In this document: positions 16,201 to 24,570 of the stretch, in pieces
How positions within the stretch are numbered: the stretch's first letter is position 1
Layout of the letters: each line of letters begins with the position of its first letter
DNA from: Clostridiales bacterium DTU069
GTDB lineage: Bacteria; Bacillota; Clostridia; DSM-8532
Assembly: GCA_001512485.1 (NCBI GenBank)
Contig: LFRV01000033.1
Span: 1 to 32,055 of the forward strand
Length of the DNA: 32,055 bases
Direction of reading: 5' to 3'
Notes under the pieces: generated by a model
Databases searched by the model: none
What the model was told of the DNA's origin: nothing
What the model saw: the letters and a program-made list of their open reading frames with translations, nothing else
Program-made: the position numbers and the translations under genes

Positions 16201-17292
16201 TTATTCCATATCGAGGTTGTCTACTTCAAAATACTCTCCCTGCCAGTTTCGGAACGCGGCTTTGTCTTTGCCAAGATACATAAGATAGTTAGGCAGAATC
16301 GGGGTTTTTCCCATGCCTTTCGGACCGTTAATGATATATGTCGGTATCGCAAGACCGGATGTCCTTCCGCGAAGGCTCTCCATAATCTCCAGACCGTCCT
16401 CAATCTTTACCCAGAAATGACTCGTGCCTTTTACTATTTTAGGATGAAATATATAGTAAGGTTTTACCCTTATTTTCAATAATGCCTGGTTAAGTTTTCT
16501 TACTACAAACTTATTGTTATTTATTCCATTAAGCAGCACCATCTGGTTGCCCAGTGGTATTCCGGCGTCGGCAAGCATTTCGCATGCCTGTTTTGCCTCC
16601 GGAGTAACTTCGATCGGATGATTGAACTGTGTGTTAACAAATATGGGATGATACTTTTTAAGTATATTTACGATTTCTTTCGTAACTCTCTGCGGAAGCG
16701 TAACGGGTGTTCTTGTACCCAAACGTATTATCTCCACATGTTTTATTTTTCTAAGCTCTCCCAGCAGCCAGTCGAGCATGTCATCGGAAACCATAAACGC
16801 GTCTCCGCCCGTGATAAGCACATCTCGTATTTCACTGTTTTCGGCTATATAATCAATAGCTTTTTGTATTTTTTGCCGCGGCACAATTTTGTCAAACTCG
16901 CCTATCAATCTTCTTCTCTGGCAGAACCTGCAAAACATGCCGCATATGTTTGTCACTTTAATAATTAATCTGTCGGGATACCTTCTGGTAATAATCTCAT
17001 GAATGGCATGACCTTTTTCATCCATAGGATCCAGTTCGCCTATATTATTAAGTTCGGCGATGGAAGGAATTGATTGTTTTTTAACCGGACAATCGGGGTT
17101 TTCCGGATCAATAAGTGACAGGTAATATGGAGACACGGCAAAACGATAATTTTCCGCCACATCGTTTACACGATGTATTTCTTCGCCTGATAATCCGATA
17201 AGCTCATCGAGCCCTTTTGTACCGGTAAAGCGGTTCTTCATCTGCCACCTGTAGTCATCGTAGTCCCTCTCGGAAGCATTCAGGTGCTCCAA
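16201..17292 (-). CDS. eam: Glutamate 2,3-aminomutase (radical SAM), N-terminus frameshifted
   Basis: A radical SAM, PLP-dependent aminomutase of the KamA family. The cluster motif is C117-x3-C121-x2-C124 in CGMFCRFC; PLP lysine K329 lies in GMGKTPILPNY. Two positions separate glutamate from lysine mutases: the aspartates that hold the lysine side-chain amine in KamA (D293, D330) are replaced here by K285 and N322, the pair reported for glutamate 2,3-aminomutase. The product would be beta-glutamate, an osmolyte. This continuous frame can start only at a TTG (17290-17292), giving 363 aa and lacking about 47 expected N-terminal residues; these lie at 17293-17432, displaced by one missing base. 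With one more A the protein would be 410 aa, near KamA's usual length. A sequencing error, a true mutation or slippage could each explain this. Confidence 0.85.
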   Translation of the reverse strand: MEHLNASERDYDDYRWQMKNRFTGTKGLDELIGLSGEEIHRVNDVAENYRFAVSPYYLSLIDPENPDCPVKKQSIPSIAELNNIGELDPMDEKGHAIHEIITRRYPDRLIIKVTNICGMFCRFCQRRRLIGEFDKIVPRQKIQKAIDYIAENSEIRDVLITGGDAFMVSDDMLDWLLGELRKIKHVEIIRLGTRTPVTLPQRVTKEIVNILKKYHPIFVNTQFNHPIEVTPEAKQACEMLADAGIPLGNQMVLLNGINNNKFVVRKLNQALLKIRVKPYYIFHPKIVKGTSHFWVKIEDGLEIMESLRGRTSGLAIPTYIINGPKGMGKTPILPNYLMYLGKDKAAFRNWQGEYFEVDNLDME

Positions 17293-17339
17293 TATGCGTT
17301 TTTTAAGGTATTTAATCCTTTCATAGTCCTCAATACCCG

Positions 17340-17432
17340 TTAGAATACTTTTTTTGCCGTTTCATAATCTAAAATTTCATTTTTCAGCACCTCGAAACGA
17401 TCTTTCGAAACCATACCGTTCGCTTCAGTCAT
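17340..17432 (-). pseudogene. eam: Displaced 5' end of eam (frame +1 relative to the rest)
   Basis: An ATG at 17430-17432 with AGG 7 nt upstream opens a frame of 30 codons ending at TAA (17340-17342). Its sequence, including KDRFEVLKNEILDYETAKK, looks like the start of a KamA-type enzyme. An A7 run (plus-strand T7, 17349-17355) is the only homopolymer in the overlap. Adding one A joins this frame to the SILTGIEDYERIKYLKKRI segment and on to the main gene without a stop. Confidence 0.75.
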
Positions 17433-17679
17433 CTCTCAACCTCGCTTTCCAATAAAGAATATAATTAGTACACCGGATATATAATCCGGTTAAGAAATAT
17501 AATTAACGACCTCCATAAAAAGATACACGATATTAAAGAAATGCCGCTAAGCAGCAATAAAGCACGGAAAGCCGCATAAACACATAAAAGAAACGTGTAT
17601 AACCATGATTCAGCCTGCAACAACTAAGTTGATAGGATAAGTATTTTATTATTATAACAAAAAACGAAAAATCACGCAA
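17433..17679 (-). promoter_or_regulatory. eam promoter and long structured leader
   Basis: On the minus strand TTGCGT (17674-17679) and TATAAT (17651-17656) are 17 nt apart, predicting a leader of about 210 nt. The leader contains CAACTTAGTTG, a long-range 7-bp pairing of ATACACG with CGTGTAT around a C/G-rich middle (CGGCTTTCCG), and a perfect 7-bp hairpin ACCGGAT/ATCCGGT (17472-17478, 17484-17490) about 45 bp before the ATG. I could not match it to a riboswitch class I know. The rest of the gap, 17680-17902, belongs to the divergent ECF transporter side; I see no strong promoter there. Confidence 0.5.
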
Positions 17680-17902
17680 ATTAAGAGGAAATAACGACGT
17701 TTAAGTTACAATACGGTTTCTATCAATATTGCAGTAATATTTTCTTAATTAATTGAGCGCATTTGTATTAACTGTCACTTTCAAAGCGGGCGGTTATGTG
17801 ATATATTTTAACATACTAATACCGTGAAAAAATCCCTAAGCAAAATGGTCTTGCATGCTGAGCCATATAAATCCGAAATTGGCATGGATGGGAGCGATAC
17901 GT

Positions 17903-18676
17903 ATGAAAAGAAAAGAAAGCCTTATAAAAATAATAATGACAGGTTTGATGGCAGCGCTTGTGTTTATCGCCACCAGCATAATAAAGATTCCTATTGCCAG
18001 CGGTGGATATATTCATTTCGGAGATGCTTTTATTTTTTTATCGGTTATGCTTCTTGGTCCGTTTTACGGGGCTTTCGCATCGGGAGCAGGCTCAATGCTT
18101 TCCGATCTTTTGTCCCCTTACGCGCAGTGGGCATTGCCTACCCTGATAATAAAGTCTGTGATGGCAATAATAATGGGATTTACTATAAAACAGCGTTCAC
18201 AAAAAAATACAATAATTTTTTCTTCCGCAATACTAACCGTTTGGGTTGGGTTTACAACCGTTTTAAAGAGCATGGTTGCAAAAAGCGTACGTTATTCAAC
18301 TGCTGATCTCGCCGACGCTCTTAATACGGAACCTGAAGCGATGTTAAAAACAGCGTCCGAACTGCAGCGGCATCTTACTGCGGCAATGTTGATATTTATT
18401 CTGATTTTCAGCACACTTGTCTACTGGATCGTGAAAAAAAGGAATATGCCGCTTTTTTACCCCAGGATATTTTTGGGTATGATAAGCTGCGGAAGCTGGA
18501 TGATTATCGGGTACTATTTTACCGAATACATCCTGTACGGAAACGCGATTTCCCCGATATTCAGCATTCCGATGAATCTATTGCAGCTTTCAGCGGGAAT
18601 AATCATAGCGGTTATTACAGCCCCTGTCCTTTTAAAAGTATCGCCTGTTATAGACGGGGAAATCAAAAGCAATTAG
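17903..18676 (+). CDS. ECF transporter S component (vitamin-type substrate binding)
   Basis: A 257-aa integral membrane protein with about six hydrophobic segments. The N-terminal half shows the S-component pattern: TGLMAALVFIATSIIKIP, then GGYIHFGDAFIFLSVMLLGP, YGAFASGAGSMLSDLLSP and TLIIKSVMAIIMGF. Such proteins capture a vitamin or precursor and deliver it to a shared EcfT/EcfA1/EcfA2 energising module, which is not in this window. The sequence around IHFGDA and SDLLSP recalls thiamin-precursor or pyridoxine S components, but I would not name the substrate. The insertion between about 135 and 165 is polar and less typical. The ATG at 17903 follows GGAG at 8 nt. The stop codon overlaps that of the convergent AEC permease by 3 bp. 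Confidence 0.85.
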   Translation: MKRKESLIKIIMTGLMAALVFIATSIIKIPIASGGYIHFGDAFIFLSVMLLGPFYGAFASGAGSMLSDLLSPYAQWALPTLIIKSVMAIIMGFTIKQRSQKNTIIFSSAILTVWVGFTTVLKSMVAKSVRYSTADLADALNTEPEAMLKTASELQRHLTAAMLIFILIFSTLVYWIVKKRNMPLFYPRIFLGMISCGSWMIIGYYFTEYILYGNAISPIFSIPMNLLQLSAGIIIAVITAPVLLKVSPVIDGEIKSN

Positions 18677-19593
18677 AGCAGCGATACAATCAACGGGACC
18701 GTAATAATTGAAAGCATAGTTGAAAAAGTAACTGCCTTTGATGCGAATACGGCATCCCTGTCAAACAAGCTCGAAAATATTGTCATATTTGCGGCTACAG
18801 GCATCGCCAACGCAGTAACAACAATAGACACCGGCATCTCGGGCAAACCCGTAAAACTTAACAGAAAATAGGCAAGCAATGGAACTGCAATTAACCTGAT
18901 AAACGAAATATAATATACTTTGAAATCATTAAACAGGGTCTTAAATTTCGCCGTACTGATTAATGAGCCAATTATAAGCATTGACAGAGGCAGCGTCATA
19001 TTTCCTATATGGTTTACCGCTTCTTTTACCGCATAAGGTACCGGAATCCTTAGAAGAAATATCACAATTCCAACATATACGGCTATTATCGCGGGATTAA
19101 GCAGCACTCTTTTCAGTGTTTCAACGGTTCTTTTTTCTTCTCTGCGTCCACAGAACATTGTTATTCCAAATGTCCATGTAAAGATATAAAAGGCAATAAC
19201 ATAAAATGAACCATAAAAAACACCATCGTTTCCAAACAGCGCCTTCATCATAGGAAGGCCTACAAAACCACAGTTTGAAAAAACCACTGCAAACCTGAGT
19301 ATTGGTTTTTTCTTTTCATCGTATCTGTTGAACAGAAATTTCGATATTATTATTGTCAAAATAAAAAACAGTGAACCTAACACAAACACCAACAAGGCAT
19401 CCAGCAACTTTTCCCGTGAATACTCAAAGAAAAATGAGCCAAGTATCATCATAGGACTTGTAACATATAAAAGAAGCTCCGAAAGCTTTTTAGCAGCCCC
19501 GTCAGTTATAATTCCGCCTTTTCCGGCAGCTACACCCGCAAGCATAATAATGAACAGAATAATTACCTGGTTAATAATAATATCAAATTTCAT
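18673..19593 (-). CDS. AEC family permease (auxin efflux carrier-like)
   Basis: A 306-aa polytopic membrane protein with about ten hydrophobic helices arranged as two five-helix repeats. Family hallmarks are the N-terminal helix ending in AGVAAGKGGIITD, SNCGFVGLPMMKALFG in the first half, NMTLPLSMLIIGSLIS in the middle, and ALAMPVAANMTIFSSLF near the end. AEC proteins carry organic anions or amino acids (for example malate or auxin-like acids) across the membrane; the substrate cannot be read here. The Shine-Dalgarno GGGGAG lies about 5 nt before the ATG. Its 3' end overlaps the convergent ECF gene, with no room for a terminator, so the two transcripts probably run into one another. Confidence 0.9.
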   Translation of the reverse strand: MKFDIIINQVIILFIIMLAGVAAGKGGIITDGAAKKLSELLLYVTSPMMILGSFFFEYSREKLLDALLVFVLGSLFFILTIIISKFLFNRYDEKKKPILRFAVVFSNCGFVGLPMMKALFGNDGVFYGSFYVIAFYIFTWTFGITMFCGRREEKRTVETLKRVLLNPAIIAVYVGIVIFLLRIPVPYAVKEAVNHIGNMTLPLSMLIIGSLISTAKFKTLFNDFKVYYISFIRLIAVPLLAYFLLSFTGLPEMPVSIVVTALAMPVAANMTIFSSLFDRDAVFASKAVTFSTMLSIITVPLIVSLL

Positions 19594-19728
19594 ATTACTC
19601 CCCTAAGACGCATGTTTTTCGGTATTTCAATAGTGAAAAGGCATAAAAACCGCATATTCTATTCTAGCATATGGTAATATTTTTGGATAGAAAAACAAAT
19701 TTAAAACAATAAGAACAGAAATTAATAT

Positions 19729-19756
19729 CAGGGGCTAAATATTACATTCAGCCCCC
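19729..19756 (-). terminator. Probable terminator after hydA
   Basis: GGGGCT (19731-19736) and AGCCCC (19750-19755) form a GC-rich stem around an AT loop, 25 bp beyond the hydA stop. The following minus-strand tract is only moderately T-rich (TGATATTAATTTC). Confidence 0.5.
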
Positions 19757-19780
19757 GAACGATACAGAAGGGTTTTATAA

Positions 19781-21544
19781 CTAGCTTATACCACAACATT
19801 CTTCCGGATAATTCTCACGCTGTTGGTAATGAGTATGCAGAAGCTCATGCGCTTTATGGCTTCCCGGTTTTTCCAGGAACTCTTCATACAGCTTCTTTAT
19901 CTTCTCGTTTTTATGAGACTTCCTTATCTGAATGTTTTCGTCTTCAGTATATATCGCTTTTGCTCTTTCGGCGCAAATGTCAATCTCGTTTCTGACCTTG
20001 GCAGGCTGAATAGGCTGTCCTCCGCCGTTAATGCATCCTCCGGGACATGCCATTATCTCGACAAAGTGGTAATCCGCTTTGCCCTCGCGAATTTGATCCA
20101 TAATCTTTCTCGCATTGGCAAGACCGTGGGCGACAGCCGCGCGCAGCGTCAAATCCCCTGCCTTCACTTCCGCGACTTTTATTCCGTCAAGACCGCGGAC
20201 AGCTTTATAATCTATATCTTCATTATCCTTGCCTGTCAATAAATCGACAACTGTCCTTAACGCCGCTTCCATAACACCACCTGTTGCGCCAAATATCACA
20301 GCGGCGCCTGTAGCGTCTCCCATCGGATCGTCAAAATGCTCATCGGGAAGACTGTTAAAGTCTATGCCTGCCTCTTTGATCATCCGCGCTGCTTCTCTTG
20401 TCGTAATCGACACATCGACATCGGGATAACCGGTTGCCGCAAGCTCCGGCCGCTTGACTTCGAACTTCTTTGCCGTACACGGCATAACAGAAACTACAAA
20501 TATCTTGGCAGGATCGATTCCCATCTTCTTTGCGTAATAAGTCTTAATTATCGCTCCGAGCATAATCTGCGGCGATTTGCACGTAGAAAGATGATCGAGT
20601 AAATCAGGATAATTGTGCTCTATGAATTTTATCCAGCCGGGACTGCAGGAGGTTATCAAAGGCAGTTTCCCGCCGTTTTTAATCCTTTCAATGAGCTCTG
20701 TGCCTTCCTCCATTATCGTAAGATCCGCGCCCGTATTCGTATCAAACACCTTGTCAAAACCAAGGCGTTTTAACGCCGCAACCATTTTACCGGTACAGCG
20801 GGTGCCTATCGGAAGCCCGAATTCTTCACCTATTGCTACTCTGACAGCCGGGGCCGTTTGGACAACCACATGAAGGTTGGAGTCAGCCAGCGCTTCCCAG
20901 ACTCTATCGATATTATCCTTTTCACGTAGCGCTCCGACCGGGCATACATTAATGCACTGCCCGCAGTTCACGCAGGGAGTGTCCTTTAATGACATATCAA
21001 AGGGAGAAGCAACAATTGTGTCAAATCCTCTTTCATTCGTTTCAATTGCCGAAACTGTCTGCGTATTCTTACATACGCTTACGCAGCGGCGGCAAAGTAT
21101 GCATTTGTTAGGATCCCTTACAACGGAATCTGAAAAGTCATCTACTGAATATTCATTTGTTTTTCCTTCAAAACGAATGTCATCAACCTGCAAATCCTTC
21201 GCGAGCCCCTGAAGCTCACAGTTTTCATTACGCACACAGGTAAGACACTTCCTGTCGTGGTTCGAAAGAATCAGCTCAAGCGTTACCCTCCTTGCTTCGC
21301 GTACCTTCGGAGAATTTGTTATAACTTTCATTCCTTCTGCGACAGGGTAAACACAGGCAGCCTGAAGATTTTTTACACCGACGTCCACGACACATATCCT
21401 GCACGCGCCGATTTCATTAATACCCTTTAAGTAACAAAGGGTAGGTATTTTTATATTCGCCTGTTTGGCAGCCTCAAGGATTGTTGAACCCTCAGGTACT
21501 TTAACTTCGATACCGTCTATTGTTAATGTTACCATTTTACTCAT
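19781..21544 (-). CDS. hydA: [FeFe] hydrogenase catalytic subunit HydA
   Basis: A 587-aa iron-only hydrogenase that makes or consumes H2. Numbering from the ATG at 21542-21544 (GGGAG 8 nt upstream): an N-terminal [2Fe-2S] domain (C37, C48, C51, C64), a His-Cys3 cluster (H96, C100, C103, C109), two [4Fe-4S] clusters (C148-C158, C191-C201), then the H-cluster domain with TSCSPGW (C300), VMPCTAKKFE (C356) and MACPGGCINGGGQP (C500, C504). The small C-terminal subunit domain is fused. Upstream starts would add 24 residues without a ribosome site. With HydB and HydC it forms a trimeric enzyme that couples NADH and reduced ferredoxin oxidation to H2 release. The extreme C-terminus ends ECCGIS and has no extra cluster motif. 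Confidence 0.96.
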   Translation of the reverse strand: MSKMVTLTIDGIEVKVPEGSTILEAAKQANIKIPTLCYLKGINEIGACRICVVDVGVKNLQAACVYPVAEGMKVITNSPKVREARRVTLELILSNHDRKCLTCVRNENCELQGLAKDLQVDDIRFEGKTNEYSVDDFSDSVVRDPNKCILCRRCVSVCKNTQTVSAIETNERGFDTIVASPFDMSLKDTPCVNCGQCINVCPVGALREKDNIDRVWEALADSNLHVVVQTAPAVRVAIGEEFGLPIGTRCTGKMVAALKRLGFDKVFDTNTGADLTIMEEGTELIERIKNGGKLPLITSCSPGWIKFIEHNYPDLLDHLSTCKSPQIMLGAIIKTYYAKKMGIDPAKIFVVSVMPCTAKKFEVKRPELAATGYPDVDVSITTREAARMIKEAGIDFNSLPDEHFDDPMGDATGAAVIFGATGGVMEAALRTVVDLLTGKDNEDIDYKAVRGLDGIKVAEVKAGDLTLRAAVAHGLANARKIMDQIREGKADYHFVEIMACPGGCINGGGQPIQPAKVRNEIDICAERAKAIYTEDENIQIRKSHKNEKIKKLYEEFLEKPGSHKAHELLHTHYQQRENYPEECCGIS

Positions 21545-21561
21545 TGCGCTCACTCCCTTCC

Positions 21562-23355
21562 TTATGCCTTTTTGCTGACAGCGCCGAATTTGCATACTTC
21601 CATGCAAGCGCCGCATTTAATACATATATCACTGTTAATCGTATACGGTTTTTTCAACTCGCCCGAAATAGCGTTAACGGGACAATTTCTTGCACACAAA
21701 CCGCATCCCTTACACTTGTCCGCTTCAATTACATATCTCAACAAGGCTTTGCACACGCCCGCGGGACATCTTTTTTCGCGGATATGTGCTTCATATTCGT
21801 CACGAAAATACCTTAAAGTGCTCAGTACCGGGTTCGGCGCCGTTTGTCCGAGACCGCAAAGCGCGGAAATGCTTATATTCTTCGCAAGCGTTTCCAGCTT
21901 TTCTATATCGCCTTCCTCGCCTTTTCCATCGGTAATCTTTTCAAGGATTTCAAGCATCCTTTTTGTGCCTACACGGCATGGAGGGCACTTGCCGCAAGAT
22001 TCGTCCACTGTAAATTCAAGGAAGAACTTCGCTATGTCCACCATGCATGTATCTTCATCCATGACGATAAGTCCGCCGGAACCCATCATTGAACCGAGAG
22101 CCAGTAATGTATCGTAGTCTATCGGTGTATCTATATGGATTGCCGGAATGCATCCTCCCGACGGACCGCCGGTCTGCGCCGCTTTAAAATTCTTGCCGTT
22201 CGGAATCCCTCCGCCAATGTCGTAAATAACTTCGCGAAGCGTAGTTCCCATCGGTATTTCGACAAGCCCTGTATTATTTATCTTACCGCCGACGGCGAAA
22301 ACTTTCGTACCTTTGCTTTTTTCAGTTCCGATACCGGAAAACCATTCCGGTCCGTTTAAAATTATTACCGGCACATTAGCATAGGTTTCAACATTATTCA
22401 ATATCGTCGGTTTCTGCCAAAGCCCTTTGTTTGCCGGGAACGGAGGACGCGGCCTTGGCTCTCCCCTTTTTCCTTCTATTGAAGTCATCAACGCGGTTTC
22501 TTCGCCGCATACAAACGCACCCGCGCCAAGGCGCAGTTCCAAATCAAAGTTAAAACCTGAACCGAATATATTTTTCCCAAGCAGCCCATAGTTTCTTGCC
22601 TGATCAATAGCGGCGTTCAGCCTTGACACGGCAATCGGGTATTCGGCACGTACATAAATATATCCCTGATCCGCGCCGATGGCATATCCCGCAATTGCCA
22701 TAGCTTCAATAACGGAATGGGGATCCCCTTCAAGAATGCTCCTGTCCATGAATGCCCCGGGGTCTCCCTCATCCGCATTACAGCAAACATATTTTTGATC
22801 GGACTGAGCTTTTGCAGCAAATTCCCACTTCAAACCTGTCGGGAAACCTGCGCCGCCTCTTCCTCTCAGGCCGGATTTTTTTATCGTATCTATTACCTGT
22901 TCGGGAGTCATTTCTGTTAAAGCTTTTCCTAACGCCTTATAGCCGTCCTTTGCGATATATTCATCTATGCTTTCAGGATTGATAACTCCACAGTTTCTCA
23001 GCGCTATCCTAAGCTGGCGCTTGAAAAAAGGAACCTCTTCGAGACCTTTCAGCGCTTCTTTTGCTTCCTTTCCGCCAAGAGTAAGCTCTTTAACAATCCT
23101 TCCGTTAACAAGATGTTCCTCAACAATTTTCCTTATATCATCGGGTGTGACTTCCGAATATATCGTTCCTTCAGGATAGACAACAACAATCGGGCCTTTT
23201 TCACACAAACCAAAACAGTCGGTTTTCAATATTTTCACATCATTTTCCAATGATTTTTCCCGAAGCAATCTTTCAAACTGTTTATTTATTTCAGCAATCC
23301 CGGATTTTGTGCATTCCGGGCCTCCGCATAACAATACATGTGATTTGTACATCAT
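21562..23355 (-). CDS. hydB: Bifurcating hydrogenase subunit HydB (NuoF-like)
   Basis: A 597-aa flavoprotein of the NuoF/HoxF type. In order: a thioredoxin-like [2Fe-2S] domain (CGGPEC and DCFGLC), the NADH/FMN Rossmann-like core with GRGGAGFPTG and ADEGDPGAFMDR, a SLBB domain, the [4Fe-4S] binding ESCGKCPPCRVG, and a C-terminal two-cluster ferredoxin domain (CKGCGLCARNC, CIKCGACMEVC). This is where NADH meets the complex and where electron bifurcation is thought to occur. It lies 17 bp upstream of hydA. Translation starts at tandem ATG codons behind GGAGGG; I use the first. Formate dehydrogenase and NADP-type homologues share the layout, but the hydA neighbour fixes the role. Confidence 0.95.
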   Translation of the reverse strand: MMYKSHVLLCGGPECTKSGIAEINKQFERLLREKSLENDVKILKTDCFGLCEKGPIVVVYPEGTIYSEVTPDDIRKIVEEHLVNGRIVKELTLGGKEAKEALKGLEEVPFFKRQLRIALRNCGVINPESIDEYIAKDGYKALGKALTEMTPEQVIDTIKKSGLRGRGGAGFPTGLKWEFAAKAQSDQKYVCCNADEGDPGAFMDRSILEGDPHSVIEAMAIAGYAIGADQGYIYVRAEYPIAVSRLNAAIDQARNYGLLGKNIFGSGFNFDLELRLGAGAFVCGEETALMTSIEGKRGEPRPRPPFPANKGLWQKPTILNNVETYANVPVIILNGPEWFSGIGTEKSKGTKVFAVGGKINNTGLVEIPMGTTLREVIYDIGGGIPNGKNFKAAQTGGPSGGCIPAIHIDTPIDYDTLLALGSMMGSGGLIVMDEDTCMVDIAKFFLEFTVDESCGKCPPCRVGTKRMLEILEKITDGKGEEGDIEKLETLAKNISISALCGLGQTAPNPVLSTLRYFRDEYEAHIREKRCPAGVCKALLRYVIEADKCKGCGLCARNCPVNAISGELKKPYTINSDICIKCGACMEVCKFGAVSKKA

Positions 23356-23416
23356 ATTGACCCTCCATTTCGCTTTGGGTTCCGGCGCAGTATATGCGTC
23401 GGATCCACCGAGCCCT

Positions 23417-23785
23417 CTAATTTTCCGCTTTGGCTACTGTGTATTCGCTTACCGGACGTCCGTTTACCAAATGCTCCACAACAATTTTTCTTGCCTTTTT
23501 TTCGTCAAGATTAACATAAGTTATTTTTTCACCTTTTGAGTTAATGACGTCCACAATGGGCTCAAGCCTGCAAACTCCAATACAGCCTGTCTTCGTTACC
23601 TGTACATTGTTTATATTTCTTTTTTTCAATTCATCCACAAACGCCTTCATTACAGGTTCCGCTCCAGCGGCGATTCCGCAGGTCGCCATACCGACGGCAA
23701 CCCTTATCCCGTCAGGATTATCATGAAGGTTAAGTTTATCTATTGCTCTTTGCCTGATTATTTCCAATTCAGCCATGGATTTCAT
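23417..23785 (-). CDS. Small [2Fe-2S] thioredoxin-like protein of the hyd operon
   Basis: A 122-aa protein resembling the N-terminal ferredoxin-like domain of HydB, with TCGIAAGAEPV and KTGCIGVCRLEP. Only three cysteines are in the usual ligand positions (C36, C68, C72), so cluster binding may need another residue or may be altered. Such stand-alone proteins often lie between hydC and hydB in clostridial hydrogenase operons and are thought to be an electron-transfer or accessory component. I chose the ATG at 23783-23785 because GGAGG is 8 nt upstream; a start seven codons earlier overlaps that site. It sits 61 bp before hydB and 46 bp after hydC. Confidence 0.85.
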   Translation of the reverse strand: MKSMAELEIIRQRAIDKLNLHDNPDGIRVAVGMATCGIAAGAEPVMKAFVDELKKRNINNVQVTKTGCIGVCRLEPIVDVINSKGEKITYVNLDEKKARKIVVEHLVNGRPVSEYTVAKAEN

Positions 23786-23831
23786 TAAAAACACCTCCAA
23801 ATACACTCTGCCGCTCCGTAAATCACTGTCT

Positions 23832-24326
23832 CTATTTCCTGTCGCGATACTTCTTTATGATTTCCGGAACATCTGCCGGAGTCAATTCGCCGTAAACATC
23901 GTCGTTAATCATAATAACCGGGGCAAGCCCGCAGGCGCCGATGCATCTGCAGGATTCCAAAGAAAACAGCTCGTCTTCCGTGGTTCCGTCCCCGCTCAGA
24001 TTCAATTCTTTTTTCAGTTCTTCATAAATCTTGCCTGCTCCCTTAACATAGCAAGCTGTTCCAAGACATACACGGATTTGGTACTTTCCTTTCTTTTGCA
24101 AAGAAAACTGCGTATAGAAAGTAACAACTCCATATATTTCAGCCAAAGGAATATCCATCTGTTCAGATATGATTTTCTGGACCTGAATCGGGAGATATCC
24201 GTATAAATTCTGCGCATCATGAAGCACAGGTATTAAAGCTCCCTTTTTACCCTTGTGTTTTTCGATTATTTTTATAAGCTCTTGAACCTTTTGATCCGCG
24301 CAGTTATTCTCACACTTGCACGTCAT
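23832..24326 (-). CDS. hydC: Bifurcating hydrogenase subunit HydC (NuoE-like)
   Basis: A 164-aa thioredoxin-fold [2Fe-2S] protein of the 24-kDa NuoE type. The helical N-terminal domain includes HDAQNLYGYLP and the cluster is held by C87-x4-C92 and C128-x3-C132 (CLGTAC and CIGAC). It is the electron-shuttling third subunit of the HydABC complex. The N-terminus carries three extra cysteines (CKCENNC) whose role is unclear. It is the first gene of the operon, behind a promoter overlapped by Rex-like operators, with an AGGAGGG site before the ATG. Confidence 0.94.
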   Translation of the reverse strand: MTCKCENNCADQKVQELIKIIEKHKGKKGALIPVLHDAQNLYGYLPIQVQKIISEQMDIPLAEIYGVVTFYTQFSLQKKGKYQIRVCLGTACYVKGAGKIYEELKKELNLSGDGTTEDELFSLESCRCIGACGLAPVIMINDDVYGELTPADVPEIIKKYRDRK

Positions 24327-24366
24327 AATAAAACCCTCCTGTCACAGCCAAGTTAACATATAAATA

Positions 24367-24424
24367 TCGTTAATAATTTAACTGACTTCGTTAATATTAT
24401 AACAAACATTCACAGCTAAATCAA
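24367..24424 (-). promoter_or_regulatory. hyd operon promoter with two Rex-like operators
   Basis: The minus strand has TTGATT (24419-24424) and TATAAT (24396-24401) with a 17-nt spacer. Overlapping the -10 box is TTGTTATAATATTAACGA (24388-24405), which matches the Rex consensus TTGTTA-N6-TAACAA at 11 of 12 positions. A second site, TCGTTAATAATTTAACTG (24367-24384), has the GTTAA-N4-TTAAC core. Rex senses the NADH/NAD+ ratio and represses fermentation and hydrogenase genes in many Firmicutes, which fits. Binding has not been shown here. Confidence 0.65.
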
Positions 24425-24503
24425 TATTTTAAAAATAAAAAATCTAGCCAATATTTACAATAAAAGATATTGTTATATTGTATACAATGAACAAAAATAA
24501 AAA

Positions 24504-24535
24504 GATACTGCCGCTTGTTCCAGCACGGCAGTATC
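24504..24535 (-). terminator. Terminator of the ABC/GldG operon
   Basis: Perfect 10-bp arms GATACTGCCG (24504-24513) and CGGCAGTATC (24526-24535) are followed on the minus strand by CTTTTTATTTTTG. It lies 36 bp past the DUF4340 stop and before the hyd promoter. A 12-bp palindrome ATTGTATACAAT (24477-24488) lies next to it. Confidence 0.8.
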
Positions 24536-24570
24536 ACAGCAACAGCGTTATTAGCTTTATCCCGTTTTAG

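Noticed and set aside
17520-17660. c-di-GMP-I or other known riboswitch before eam or the ECF transporter
   Set aside because: Strings such as GCACGGAAAGCCGCA look superficially like GEMM motifs, but the tetraloop receptor, the conserved CAAAGCC-type core and the closing stems are not there.
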